A DNA stretch of 64,000 bases from Prochilodus magdalenae (lineage: Eukaryota; Chordata; Actinopteri; Characiformes; Prochilodontidae), in assembly GCA_024036415.1 (NCBI GenBank), contig JAMWET010000624.1, forward strand, positions 422,501 through 486,500, in the 5' to 3' direction. A model generated the notes under the pieces. That model did no database searches. It was not told the DNA's origin and saw nothing but the letters and a program-made list of their open reading frames with translations. Made by a program: the position numbers and the translations under genes. This document shows positions 1-12,054 of this stretch, piece after piece. How positions within the stretch are numbered: the first letter of the stretch is position 1; each line of letters begins with the position of its first letter.

Positions 1-275
1 TCCAAATATACATAGAAAGTCTTAAAGTATTTTTAATTTTGTTATTTAATTTCTAGTTTGTGTATTTGAGCCTTTGTATGGAAAAGGCTGTTATTAAGGA
101 TGCACCAATCTGATATTAACAAAATGAGCTGGATTGGATATCAGAGAATTAACCGGATCCATGGCATGCATTCATTCACCGATACTTCACTGGCCGACTT
201 TTTATTTATTGTAATATATTATATGAAGTTTGACTGATTTGAATAACGTGCGAAGGTCCTGCACAGTTGTCTGTG

Positions 276-281
276 AAACTA

Positions 282-312
<31 letters not shown>

Positions 313-1055
313 GTCTATCTTAAGTATCTGTCTGTCTGTCTGTCTGTCCATCCATCCATCCATCCATCCATCCATCTATCCATCTTAATCTTTCTATCTA
401 TCTATCCAAACTTATCTATCTATCTATCTATCCATCTATCCATCTATCCATCTATCTATCTATCCATCCATCCATCCATCCATCCATCCATCTTAACTAT
501 CTATCCATCCATCCATTAATCCATCCATCCATCCATCCATCCATCCATCCATCCATCTTAACTATCCATCCATCCATCCATCCATCCATCCATCCATCTT
601 AACTATCTATCCATCCATCCATCCATCCATCTTAACTATCCATCCATCCATCCATCCATCCATCCATCCATCCATCCATCCATCCATCCATCTTAACTAT
701 CCATCCATCCATCTTAACTATCTATCCATCCATCCATCCATCCATCTTAACTATCTATCTATCCATCCATCCATCCATCCATCTATCCATCCATCCATCC
801 ATCCATCCATCTTAACTATCCATCCATCCATCTTAACTATCTATCCATCCATCCATCCATCCATCTTAACTATCCATCCATCCATATTAACTTTCTATCC
901 ATCCATCCATCCATCCATCTTAACTATCCATCCATCCATCTTAACTATCTATCCATCCATCCATCCATCCAACTTAACTATCCATCCATCCATCCATCCA
1001 TCCATCCACCTATCTTAACTGTCTATCTGTCTTAACTATCCATCCATCCATCTAT
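276..1055. repeat. Tetranucleotide microsatellite, TCTG/ATCT/ATCC type
   Basis: The array begins with CTGT repeats, passes through ATCT and becomes mostly ATCC. It is interrupted at fairly regular spacing by a CTTAACT motif, so the ATCC part has a higher-order unit of a few dozen bases. It lies in the GTDC1 intron about 160 bp before the exon at 1213. Confidence 0.97.
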
Positions 1056-1106
1056 AATGTTCCCATGTTTGATTGACATTAAAAGTAAAGTATGTTTTTT
1101 CTTTTC

Positions 1107-1172
1107 CTGTAAAGTTATAATTTTGGAGATGCTCGTGTTTGTTCAGCGGTGATATGCATTAGTGATATCTAG
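1107..1172 (-). repeat. Fragment of the CGCTGTCC-type MITE
   Basis: The segment runs from TGTAAAGTTATAATTTTGGA to a GTTCAGCGGTGATAT-like end. It resembles the left terminal part of the MITE at 23099-23354 in reverse orientation. It is short and diverged, and sits 40 bp before the first GTDC1 exon. Confidence 0.45.
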
Positions 1173-1212
1173 CACCTTTTCGAGTATATTGAATTTCCAA
1201 TGTATCTATCAG

Positions 1213-1389
1213 CTCCACTTCATCCCCCCACGAGTCTCAAGCTGACTCCCCTGTGGAGAAACAAAGTCAGGCAAGACCACTCCAAGGAAAAGACGTGGAA
1301 GACATGGAGCAACAGCCAGCATCCAGCCAACGTGTTGACCGAGAGCCAGGCCCACCACGGCCTCTCCACATAGTCTGGCCTCACCGCTG
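1213..1389 (+). CDS. gtdc1: GTDC1 (QTMAN) internal exon, first of six in window
   Basis: This exon belongs to GTDC1/QTMAN, known in the family as the GT4-type enzyme that transfers mannose from GDP-mannose to queuosine in tRNA-Asp in the cytosol. The exon ends with the near-invariant residues PLHIVWPHRW, which open the C-terminal Rossmann half of the GT-B fold. The preceding 45 or so residues are Ser/Gln/Glu-rich and look like the poorly conserved linker between the two halves (it begins STSSPHESQ, similar to the human STSSDNSSS region from memory). The acceptor AG is at 1211-1212 and is the only AG between the first upstream in-frame stop (1190-1192) and the exon; the donor GTAAGT starts at 1390. 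The last codon is split TG|G, and the missing G is supplied by the exon at 19852. Together the six exons give about 226 residues, roughly half of the 458-residue human protein; earlier exons lie left of the window. Confidence 0.9.
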
Positions 1390-3960
1390 GTAAGTGCTCG
1401 GTAATGCTGGTCCATCTGTGGAGAGAATCTGAAATGAAATACCACTGGAAACGTTTCAGAGCTTCTAGACCAGTGACAAGACCCATATGCACAACTGCCT
1501 TCCCATCGGCTGGTATATAGAGTCATAAGTGGGGGCGGAGTTATAAGCCTTCTTGTTATTCAGATTGAGTTTCTCCACAGTCACTTGGCTTAACAGTGTG
1601 TGTGTCCTTATATATCATTTAAATATCTATAGATAATAAACAGTTTATTTCATTATTTGTGTTCCAGGCTACATATGCCTAATTGAAATACCCAAAATAA
1701 GACAATACTGTGAGCCTGAATATCCATATACTCACATTTGCACACCCCCAACACCACCCTTAGTAAATGTGTGTCACTGTTTCACACCAGACCTGGTTCT
1801 TACAAGCCTGGAAAGTGTTGTGGCTTTACATGGCAAAGAACCACCTATTGTGATAGACCGTTTGACTAACATGGAAAAAGATCAACCGTAGATTTGTTGG
1901 TTTTGAGCAATGGTAAAAAAAATACGGTGCTACAACAAAAAGAGACCCATGTGAACCAAATTAGTATGAATCCGCAGAAATGTGAGGATCTCATTATTAG
2001 TGAAACCCTTGAGCAACTTGTGATGCCATGAACTTCACAAACCAATATTTACCATTCCGACTGGAATTCATTTACTTCCCACGACAGGAGGCGGTGCAAG
2101 CCTTGGTGACGCCAAGTAGGCAGACTCAATGACTCAACAGCGCTGAGTGCAGTTTGTGCAGGTTAGGAGGGAAGCGACACGGTCATTACCGGTGAGAACT
2201 GAGCCGGAGGGCGCGTGCCTTATCTCTGCCACTGTGAAACAGTATCCACCTTTTTGGTTCCAAGATATTTGTTCCCACCTGAGATGGAGGAAGGGTGGCA
2301 GTGCATTCACCAGTGATCGCACAGACCACTACTGACCATGACACGCTATGGGTGGATGAACTTTTACAGACTACAGAAGTGACTTAAGCTAGCTGGTTGC
2401 TAAGTATTCGCTAAAAATGAATGGTAGTGTATGGGAGATTGAGGGATGAATAAACGACACATAGGGGAGTGCAGGTCAGTATGTCTGTGGATTAGGGGAT
2501 TTGGAGTTTGGGGATCTGCCCTGAGCCGGGACGTGCAGTTTCACGTCAGTAGGTAAAAGAGACTGTAGGGTTCAAATGGGAATGAAAATGAATGGGATTC
2601 TATGGGAGGAATGTGGGATGGAGGAAATAAAGACAAACAGGCGAGTGCCGGGCTTGGGGGTCCGCCTTGGTCAAGGAGGTACAGTAGATGAAAGTGCACT
2701 TTCCCGCAACCCCAGAAAAAAAAAATGATGTACCGTAGTTATTCCGAAAACCGTACATCGGATCAAGGAACTGTGTACCATTCCCAATCAGACCAAACAT
2801 ACTGGAGTTGGGCCAGTGTCGATGTCTTGAAAACCATGGGACTAGTTAGCGGACAAGTAATGTGTATCAAGAGGAAGACGAGGCATGTGCGGTCGGATAA
2901 CAGTAGTGTTGAGGCACTGCACAATTCCTAACAAGGTATTTCTCTCCAGGAATTTTTTCTTGGCATTAGTGAAAACCCTGAAAACCAATGATCCACTCAA
3001 GTTGAGAGACTCATACGAGCGAGAAGCAACCAGGAAATTTGGGCAACACCTGGCACAATGTTGGTTTCGATATGAACAGTGTACGGAAGTGCGTACGAGC
3101 AGCCGGTATGAGGCTAACCGACAAAATTCCAATGGATGTAGCCATTGTAACCTACGCTATGTGGACAAGGAGGCTAGGCCGGCTTAACGAGAGCGGGAAA
3201 TGCGCTCTGAAGGGCATAAAGTGCAAATGTCAACTCGTTTTCATGGTAAAAACCGCATGTCCGACTGTTTAGTCCTGTCGGCATCGAAACGCTCCGTGTT
3301 GTTTTTCAAACAGAGATGGTTTTGGGTTTGCAGAGCCCATCATTACCTCACTTGCTTACTCGTGTCCACTGCTCCCGGCATGGCACGGAGCTGCATCAAA
3401 CAAAGCAGTCACGCACATCTTTATCCGAAAACCATGTTGTTCGACCGGGCCCCAACAACGGCGACCTGAAAGTACCTCAAACAACAACAACCTGTGCGCG
3501 GACGGCCTCGCGCGAGTTGTTTGCTTTGGATCATCCGCATTTTGTTTGACAGCAGGGCTAAGGCATGGAAAATGGATAACACGCATGTTTTGGCACAACA
3601 TGATGAAACGTGCGCCGAAGGACCATCGGTTCCACTCTAAGCAGATAATCTTGGATCCAAGGTTCCTGCACTCCTTTGGGTTTTTCCCTTTTTTCGCCAA
3701 GGTTCTTTTTGATCACTTCTGGCAGACGGGCAGATAAAACGTCATGCCAGTAGGACTGGAGCATGGGGCAGATGTGTGTGTGCTACGGTGTGCTAGTACC
3801 GGTTTAACCTTTGCAGGTTTCGGTTTGAGGCAGTGCCTTTTCTCACCGTAGCTCATTAAGATGTCAGAGGGAGCGCAGGCAGTAAGCCTCCACTCAGGAC
3901 CACACGTGTGTTTGGAGGCGGGGGTGATTTATCATGAGGTGAATTTGATGGAAAGTTATC
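1390..3960. other. GTDC1 intron, no gene recognised
   Basis: I see only short spurious reading frames here, several of them overlapping on opposite strands. There is no recognisable domain and no tandem repeat. The moderately GC-rich stretch 2090-3780 has no strong similarity to the other repeats in the window and could be an unrecognised old transposon. Confidence 0.5.
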
Positions 3961-3967
3961 GCTCGTT

Positions 3968-4790
3968 TGGAGGAAAACCAGTTCATACCAAACATTAACC
4001 AAAACCAAACATTAACCAAAACCAATCATTTACCAACAAACCAAACATTTACCAACATTTACGCAACAGTAAACAGAATAATATTAAACCAGATGTTTGC
4101 ATTTTCCAGGAGAAATCTCCAGACACACCTCCAGAGTTTAGTCTTGGAGCTTTAATTTGATTGTTGATTTTATTTACCAACACCAAACATTTACCAACAC
4201 ACCAAACATTTACCAACAAATCTCACATTAACCAAAACACCAAACATTAACCTACACACCAAACATTAACCAACAAATCTCACATTAACCAACACACCAC
4301 ACATTAACCAAGACACCAAACATTAACCAACACCAAACATTTACCAACACACCAAACATTAACCAACACACCAAACATTTACCAACACCAAACATTAACC
4401 AACAAATCTCACATTGACCAACACACCACACATTAACCTACACACCACACATTTACCAACACACCAAACATTTACCAACACACCAAACATTAACCAACAA
4501 ATCACACATTAACCAAAACACCAAACATTAACCAACACACCAAACGTTAACCTACACACCACACATTTACCAACAAATCACACATTAACCAACACACCAC
4601 ACATTAACCAACACACGAAACATTAACCAACACACCAAACATTTACCAACACACCAAACATTAACCAACAAATCACACATTAACCAACACACCAAACATT
4701 AGTCAACACCAAACATTAATTAACACACCAAGCATTTACCAACACACCAACCATTTACCAACACCAAACATTTACCAACATTTACACAGC
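3968..4790. repeat. Minisatellite, about 19 bp unit (CACCAAACATTAACCAA)
   Basis: Units of the form ACACACCAAACATTAACCA repeat with many one-base variants (ATTAACC or ATTTACC). C is almost entirely on the plus strand. A non-repetitive block of about 95 bp occurs at 4051-4150 and again, about 90% alike by eye, at 4774-4868, so the array expanded inside a larger direct duplication. Confidence 0.95.
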
Positions 4791-5009
4791 AGTAAACAGA
4801 ATAATATAAAACAAGATGTTTCCATTTTCCAGGAGAATCTCCAGACACACCTTGTTGAGTCTTGGAAGTTGGTTTGGAAGTTGGTTTAACTGGTTTTCCT
4901 GCTTCTTCTCACCATCCAAATGAAATATTCTGTGGTGCTGAGCAAGAGTGGAGCTTGATGTCCCCCTCTTTTCTCTCAAAATGAAAGCAAAAAATTACAG
5001 TGAGAAATG

Positions 5010-5268
5010 ACCTGGTGGACACGCCCAGTGATGCTGTTTGTACCACATGGTGTTCCAGTGTATATACACTCATCATCCAAAAAACAGCTGCACCCAGAAG
5101 GAGGTGTGGGAGTGCAGGTGTGTTGGGAAGGAAGATAAAGGTGACCAGGATCAATAACTGATGATAAATTTAGACTGATACGATCAATATTTATTGAGCT
5201 ACACATACAGAAGTCTCTCAGTATGGCATCAGGCCGCCATGTTTGCTAACCCAACACGCCAACCGTCA
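5010..5268 (-). mobile_element. Tc1-like transposon remnant (family A), 3' end
   Basis: The segment shares the blocks CACCCAGAAGGAGGTGTGGG, AATAACTGATGATAAATTTA and ATTTATTGAGCTACACATAC with copies at 6775 and 31830. On the minus strand those longer copies carry the C-terminal end of a Tc1-type transposase. This copy keeps little more than the end and the terminal region. Confidence 0.75.
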
Positions 5269-6774
5269 ACATAATAACAATAATGATGGGAAATTATGGA
5301 TTTTATGTTTTTTGGTAAGCAAGTTTTCCAGCTCTTAGACTCCAGTAAAGATTAGACTTGTACATGTTTTGGAGTCTCTATGTTAAGCCATGGAGTTGTG
5401 TACTGAACACTGAACGTTTTTTTGGCGTTCAGGCTGGAAATGAAAGAAGCGACGGGGTGGTCTCTGACTTGGAGGCGGCCAGAGCTTGTCGAAGGGTCTG
5501 GTCCGAGCCTGTGACAAGGCTGGAATCCGGTGCCATTGAGTTGTGTTCTCGGGGAAAGGAGAGGAGAGGAGGGGAGGGGAGGGGAGAGGAGGGATGAGAA
5601 AATATTTCATTGCCCGCAGGACTGCTCTGTGGCTTTTTGTTGAAGCTTAAATATCTTCCACTCCCCATATTTTAGACCTCCTCTTGGCATGAATGGAAAC
5701 CAAGCAGCGGTGTATCTCTGCCTCATCTGCCACGGGCCGGAGAGACGAGAGGGGAGGGAGGGGATGGAGGGGGGGGGAGGGCTGCAGCTCGAGCCACATT
5801 TTTCTCCCATGACTCTGCGCTCATCTCTTGGCGGGGACAATATGTTTCCTGACCAACAAAAAGGAAAAAAAAAAGGAGAACGAACGAAAGAAAGAGAAAA
5901 AGCCAAACGCTCGTAAATCAGATTAATGGCCGAGGAGACCACCGGTGCTGGAGTTTGGATGCTGGCATCGGGATTTGGCCGTGTTTGTTTGCGCTGCGCT
6001 CTTGTCGTTCACCTACTCCGGTATCAGTGACAGAAGCGACCCGTTCGCTAATCTCCTCAAAACTGAGCGAAACACAGATGGATTAGCGCCGGAGACATCC
6101 GCGCTTCATAAAACACTGGCTGTGGGCCAAGTTAAATTAGGCTTAGCTTCACAGAGGGCGAGAGCAACTGGTTAAAAAGAGAGAGAGAGGGAGTAGGAGA
6201 GAGGGAGATGGGGAGATGGGGTGGCTGCCTGGATTATCTCTCCGATTTGAGCCGCTGACAGTGTGTCCCATTTCAGCACCCCACCTCCCTCCTCCCTCCA
6301 CTCCAGCATCCTTTTTTTTTTTTTTTGGGTCTTCATCACCGGCTGCAGATTGTTAATCTGTTTGTGGCCTGGATAGGCGTTCATCCGGCGGATTACAGGA
6401 CCGTCTTATTGCAGGCGCTGACCGCTGACCGGGACGGATTGGGTCAGAGATCCCTCCCAGAGGGCAGCTGTTTGCAGGTGCTGATGCGATGAGCGGAGAC
6501 CATGGCTTGCTATTGGCGGGAGAAGGGCAGGGAGGGGTTTAGGGAGGGATCAGCGCGTTTCGAAGGGAAGGGCTGCAAGAGGCTCAGGATGAAATCTTGT
6601 TTCGGAAAACTCCAGATTGTTTCTGGAAGAGCAGCTTTCACCTACAGGCTTAACCAGACTTCGGCTTTCTGGGCAGTGCTGCTGACCTCAGCAGGAGGAT
6701 GCCAGGGGTCAGTATTCCAGGCCTGTTCTCATTATCATCACTTTGAGACCATAGGTTGAACCTTGATTACAGCA
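5269..6774. other. GTDC1 intron with purine/pyrimidine-biased unique DNA
   Basis: No exon is recognisable. The stretch has a G/A-rich run near 5565-5600, another near 5740-5790, a T14 run at about 6311, and mixed-composition sequence that is not repeated elsewhere in the window. It could include conserved regulatory DNA, but nothing in the sequence alone proves it. Confidence 0.4.
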
Positions 6775-7268
6775 AAACCCATTTCTGCTGTTTGAACCAC
6801 AAAGTGTTCGGATGTGTACACTCGCCATCGAAGGATTGGTGGCACCCAGAAGGAGGTGTGGGAGTGCGGTGGTGTTGGTAAGGAGGATAAAGGTGACCAG
6901 GATCAATAACTGATGATAAATTTAGACTGATATGATCAATATTTATTGAGCTACACATACAGAAGTCTGTCTCTCAGTATGGCGTCGGGCCGCCGTGTTC
7001 GCTAACCCAACACGCCAGACGTCTCGGTATGGAGCTGTAGAGGTTCCTAATGGAGTCCTGTGATAATCCATCCCATGCAGCTTGAACATCCTCACACAGT
7101 CCCTGCAGATGGTGCGGTAGGGGTGGAGGTGGAGTGACACCAGGGCTTCTGGACGTGTGACAGTACACCGTTCATCTCAGTGCTGACCACGGTGCCTCCA
7201 CACACGGACTCGTTGGTCGTCTCCACCATCTCCAGCTGTCTGCCAATGGTGCTGGCACCAACAGAATG
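6775..7268 (-). mobile_element. Tc1-like transposon remnant (family A), internally deleted
   Basis: Read on the minus strand, the segment contains the diverged transposase pieces TNESVCGGTVV, LHPYRTICRDCVRMF and MDYHRTPLGTSTAPYRDVWR, ending near RQTSVCVAQ. In full-length Tc1 relatives the first piece (in this family next to SDESRF) and the last pieces are separated by more than 100 residues holding the remaining catalytic Asp and Glu. Here they abut, so the copy is internally deleted. The 5' half is absent. The copy at 31830 has the same deletion. Confidence 0.85.
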
Positions 7269-7404
7269 ACTCATGGGGGGCATCATGTCTCAAACAGGCC
7301 CACCAAATTTTTTGTCGGTTGAGGACAGAAGTGCGTGTGGAGCTATTCAGTCATATTTAAACTTGAGTGCTGATGTTCACAGTGGCAGACCCAGTGCCTC
7401 GCTA

Positions 7405-7512
7405 TACCAGCTGTGTCCAAGCTTGGTCCTGGAGGACCACCTGCCCAGCATATCTTGGTGTTTTGCCCTTCTGCCAACACACCTGATCCAACCAATCCGC
7501 TAATTAACAACC
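7405..7512. mobile_element. hAT-type MITE fragment
   Basis: The sequence GTCCTGGAGGACCACCTGCC followed by AACACACCTGATCCAACCAA and CTAATTAACAACCCC matches from memory a very common fish non-autonomous hAT repeat (the TGGTCCTGGGGGACC type). Ends and target-site duplications are not resolved here. Confidence 0.5.
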
Positions 7513-8233
7513 CCTGGTGGTCCTGTCGTGCCGTACCACGCTCACTCTATTTCTATTATTTCTATAATTACTATAAACAAGCATATTTAAACGCACCCTC
7601 GTACTTCTGGACCATGCCAGGCAATTCCGCAGTGCCCCCCTGCCCCCTGTTCGCAATCCACACATATTTGTGCATCACTCGTTACTTCGTTTTCCCCTTC
7701 TCCCCCCCTCGCAGCCTGTGCTGTGAGCACTAATCAGCGAGCGAAAGAGATGAGGCAGTGACGCATCACCGCACCAGGCTGGCACCGCTCCTGCCCGCTC
7801 CCCTGGCAGCACCCTCTCCTCCGCTTCGAGCCAGAGCACTGCCACCGAGACTGCCATTCCCCAATGAGTGTGCATCAAAGGGCACGACAGCGCCGGTTAG
7901 CCAAACCAGCATCAGAGACGTGCTGTTACCGAGCCTAGAGCCGGCGTTCCGAAGCGCAGGAAACATCTCCCAGCATTCCGCAACATGTAAACCATTAGAC
8001 AACACTAGACATCCGGAACCGAGTGAGATGCAGGGAGGGAGTCAGCAGTTTTTGGTTTTCACTGAGCACATTTTAAGTTGCATGCAATCAAATCTGGTAA
8101 AAACTGAGCTTGCAATTTTTTTTTCGGTTTGTGAGTCAAGGACATATTTTTCAGTTTCCAAAATTTCAATAAAAAAAAAAAATTCTAATTAAAAGGAGAC
8201 CTTTTTTGATTTTGAATTTGCATCTACATTTGC

Positions 8234-8488
8234 ATATTGTCGCTGTCCAAAGAAAAACATGAGTCTCCATTTTTGTTGATTTTTACTTTTATGCCTCATT
8301 GGATCACATGAGCTGCTGTTTACACTGGCTGTGAATTTCATGATGAATGGACCAACAGGAATGGCCCAAAACTGCTTGGAAGGACGTCCGGTTCCATTGA
8401 CTTCCATTCAAATTAATGGAGGTTTTTGGCCTCTCATGTAAAGTTGCCATTTTGGAGATGCCTGTTTTTCTTCGGACAGCGACGATAT
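8234..8488 (-). mobile_element. MITE with CGCTGTCC terminal inverted repeats
   Basis: Both ends carry an inverted ATATYGTCGCTGTCC-like terminus. The interior (blocks such as TGGAAGTCAATGGAACC on the minus strand and CATGTGATCCAATGAGGCAT) matches the copies at 23099 and 60035. It has no coding capacity and is about 255 bp. The transposon superfamily is not assigned. Confidence 0.85.
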
Positions 8489-9861
8489 ATAGCATATTCT
8501 TGTGCATTTCATGTCTGAAATATAGTTTGGAAGATTTTATTGCCGTAAGTTAGTTATTACAGCTCTTCTGGTCCGGTTGCGCCGCTTGACTTACTGGTTG
8601 TGCCGCCTGATTTTTCAGGCTAATTTTAAATTAAACAGGCACCTACTTAAATTCATATCTACATTATTTTATTAAATAAATAAACATAATTAAATGGTGG
8701 TTTTTCGTGGTTTTGCTGAGGAAGTTATACCATCTGACAGTCATTTGACTGATTTCACCCACATGACTCAAAAATCCTAATTTTACAGAACTCATGAAGG
8801 GGCTGCTGACCTTGACTTTGCATTATGAAGGTCATTTAAGGTCTTTTTTCCAAAGGCAGTATCCCACCCCTGTTTTGTAAGAGCCTGTCAAAATAAAAGT
8901 CACTTGTTTTGAGTTGTGACGCTGACTTTTATAAGCTTTAATGACGTTTTTTGATTGTCTGCTTAAGCTTTTTTGAGACAGGATTAGTTTTACAAGGGGA
9001 GGTGGGGTAATGTTATTGTTACCGGAGCTCCTCAGTAATTTTAGCCCTGTTCAGATGCACCATGTCAGACATGTCAGTCGTTTTTACAGAGTGTGTGCTC
9101 CCGCATCAGTAAAGGTTCCGACCCCTTTTACCTTCACCTGTAAAATGAGCCACAAAACGAACTCAGTTCGTATCAACCCCGTGCGAAACAACATGCGTGA
9201 TAATATTCATCCTCTGGAATACCAGTGTTTTCACTGATTGCTCCGTGATGGAGGAGCCCGAGGACGGGTTTAGTTTATCTGTGTGTGGCTTAGATACCTC
9301 AAGTCAATTGAGTCTGTGGCAGACCTCTAGAATAATGGCTTCCCAGACAGACTGGTTATGCGCCATGTGTTCGGACGTTCCTCCCCAAACTGAAGTTAGG
9401 ATACCCAGAAGACAAAAGGACACTGAAGGTACTTAATTTAAGTGTACTTAGTGTACTTCCTTAATCTTTTAATTAATGTACTAAAAGTGAGCTAATTTCA
9501 TATACTTACTATGCTAATTATAATCAATAGTGCTATTAAATAAATTCTTAAATACAGCTAACTACTACTATTTTAAGACACCTCTTAGATTCATTTACAG
9601 ATACTTAGGTACATATTAACATAAAATAAATTTCTAGTGCATGAAAATATATGTGTATATATGTATAAAAGTATGTAAGTACACTAAAGTATGCTGAAGT
9701 AAAATCTACTTATTATCCTTGTAATATATACATTTTGCACTCGTATTTAGCACACAAAACTACGGTGACTGAGAAGGCTTAACATTCTTAACATTTCATA
9801 AAACAAAATTACAAAAAAATAAATAAATTACAAACTAAAAAATTACATTCAAGAAATACCG
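8489..9861. other. GTDC1 intron, AT-rich, no gene recognised
   Basis: The sequence is AT-rich, with many short TACTTA/TATACTT-like words near 9430-9740. No exon, tandem array or recognisable transposon is visible. Confidence 0.5.
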
Positions 9862-10216
9862 GAATTCTGATGGAAAGGGTGGGTCAATCAAACTGTTCGC
9901 GATGGTAGAGTGGGTGGAGTTCGAGATGGTCACGATGCTGAAGCTTGATCTATTACGTGGTATGTATTTTAGCCAGCTGGCATGCTTCTGTTTTCCCATG
10001 ACCTTTTCTTCAGTCTGCTCTCCTAACACTCTAAAGACCCTCTACAGGAAAAACAGAAGCGTGCCAGCTGGAGAATACACGTGCCACATAATGGACAGGT
10101 CATGCTTTAGCATCGTGACCATCCCAAACTCCACTCACTCTGCCACCGCCAGTTTGATTGACAATGGTCCGCAGCCAGCACTTCCTGTGTTAGACCCGCC
10201 CTTTCCGTCAGAATTC
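9862..10216. mobile_element. Foldback element with long imperfect inverted repeats
   Basis: The left arm (9862 to about 9996) starts with GAATTCTGATGGAAAGGGTG, and the right arm (about 10047-10216) ends with the matching CCCTTTCCGTCAGAATTC. Inner blocks also pair: GATGGTCACGATGCT with AGCATCGTGACCATC, and GCCAGCTGGCATGCTTCTGT with ACAGAAGCGTGCCAGCTGG. The spacer is about 50 bp. The structure is that of a foldback or long-TIR MITE without coding capacity. The right arm carries an extra segment of about 30 bp. Confidence 0.85.
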
Positions 10217-12054
10217 TGAGTTTGTAAAGTGTTCCAGTTCTGGTAAATTGGTTTTGAACTTCTTCGCCACCGGACAAAACAATAACGTGCTCGAAATTCA
10301 CTTCCTGATTTTAAAGTACATGTCTAGTACATTCAGATCTTCATTTTTAACTGGGTAAAGTTTCCAGCCCCTGTCTACTTCCCCGTTGTCCTCCCATTGG
10401 TGGGCATGGTTTCTAGTGGAGAGCAGCAGAGGTCACGTTTTTTGAGGGCGGAGCTGAAACCGATTAGCCCCTCCCATCTCAGTCACTTATGCCACTATTT
10501 ATCCCCTGGGATACGTGTTATAGATGACTTGTAGCAACATTCTAGACTCCACCTCCCCAAGTCCAACTCATCTCGTCCCTGTATACCGTTGCACGGTCGC
10601 ACCACTCGACGGTTTTAGACTTTTGGGGACTAAAGAAACCAATAGGAGTTTCATATAGAGGCACAAAAAGATGTCTTGTTAAACAAATTTATTTTTTACG
10701 TTTTATTTATTTATTTAAATTTAATTTATGGGCAGTAAAATAAAAAGCCGCACAACATGGCAAGGAGGAGGCACCTCACCTTGACCTCACCTATGAGAAC
10801 GAACATTGGCTCCTGAGCTGCCGAAGACTTTCTCGTTGTAGCAGCTCACTCTCAAAACATCAGTATCAATGAGGACGTGCCTCATATTCAGGTTATTGGT
10901 GCAATTGGGGCGTGTCTGTCGCAAACGATATGTAAATGAGGTGCTCATGTGGGTGCCTGTTTTCGCTCACTGGTGCTGATTCACCCACCCAAACCACCAC
11001 TCGTTTGTTTCTGTATGACCCCGAATCCAGATACGCTCATCATTCGGGAATGGTCCGGCGTGTGGTGAGCTCTGGGCAACACCTACCGTGTTAGTAGGCG
11101 ACGTTGGTGAGCGGAGGCTTCTGCTCAGTGTTCAGTTGAAGGAAGAAAAAGTGCTGAATTTTGGTGTCAAAACAAGCGACTTGATTGTCTCGTTAATTTA
11201 GAGGAAAGTACGGATGTAGTCTGTTTTCGTTCGTCTGTTTGAGAAGCACCCCCTCCACCCCGCGCCTCCACCTCTGCGGAGTTCGACTGGCCCTAATCAA
11301 TCCCCAGATAACCCGGGCCTGGGCTTTCAAGTGTCCCATTAATTACCACTTTTCACTTCCTCTTGATTTCTATCCTTTAACGTGGTGCGTCTTCCTGCAG
11401 TAAATAGAGCTGGAGACGTTTTAAAACATGCACCTCTTGGGTGCGACTTAAAGGGGAATATTTAATCACAGCCGCCTAAATGAGAGGATGATATTCTTTT
11501 AAGTGGTAAAGGATGGCTGCTAATGAGGGTCCCTACAGAACGAGCTTTTCTTGATTTGTTTTATTTGGTTTCTGTCTTGTTGCACCGCGGGGTCACGGGG
11601 TGGCCAGCCGAGCCAAGGCTGTTTTTATGAGATTAGCCGAAAGTAGCTTTTCCGTCTGTTTGGAATACAAAGCCCCTGATGGGCTGCGGAGCTGACGTTA
11701 CGCAAGGCCCGTAATCATTCCGTGTACCGCTTGGGTGGTGCATTGGGTCCTGTTTTTAGACTGGCCTGCTTTGATGTGCCCGGTTGTAACTGGACTGGGA
11801 GGCACGGAGGGTCTATTTAGATCAGATTCATACAGATGGACCCCAAACAGGTGGCATCCTGTGTTGCTTCTCCTTTATATTCTGGAATAGTAAAAGCTGT
11901 TGAGATGTTCGGTGGTCTCAGACCTGTCCATGTATGCGGATTGGGACACTGTCGAAGTTAATGAGGAACTAATTGAGGAATAATAGTCCGATGCAGGGAG
12001 CAATAGAGGAAAATGAGTCTGCAGCGGGAAAGCCTGGTTAGTCCTTCATCAGAG
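10217..12054. other. GTDC1 intron, mostly unique sequence
   Basis: No coding exon is recognisable. The part 11250-11760 is of balanced composition and contains AATTACCACTTTT and ATTAATTACC homeobox-like words, so it is a loose candidate for conserved noncoding DNA. An AT-rich stretch lies at 10680-10740. Confidence 0.35.

Noticed and set aside
1209..1526. Minus-strand frame of 105 codons
   Set aside because: It is antisense to the GTDC1 exon at 1213-1389.
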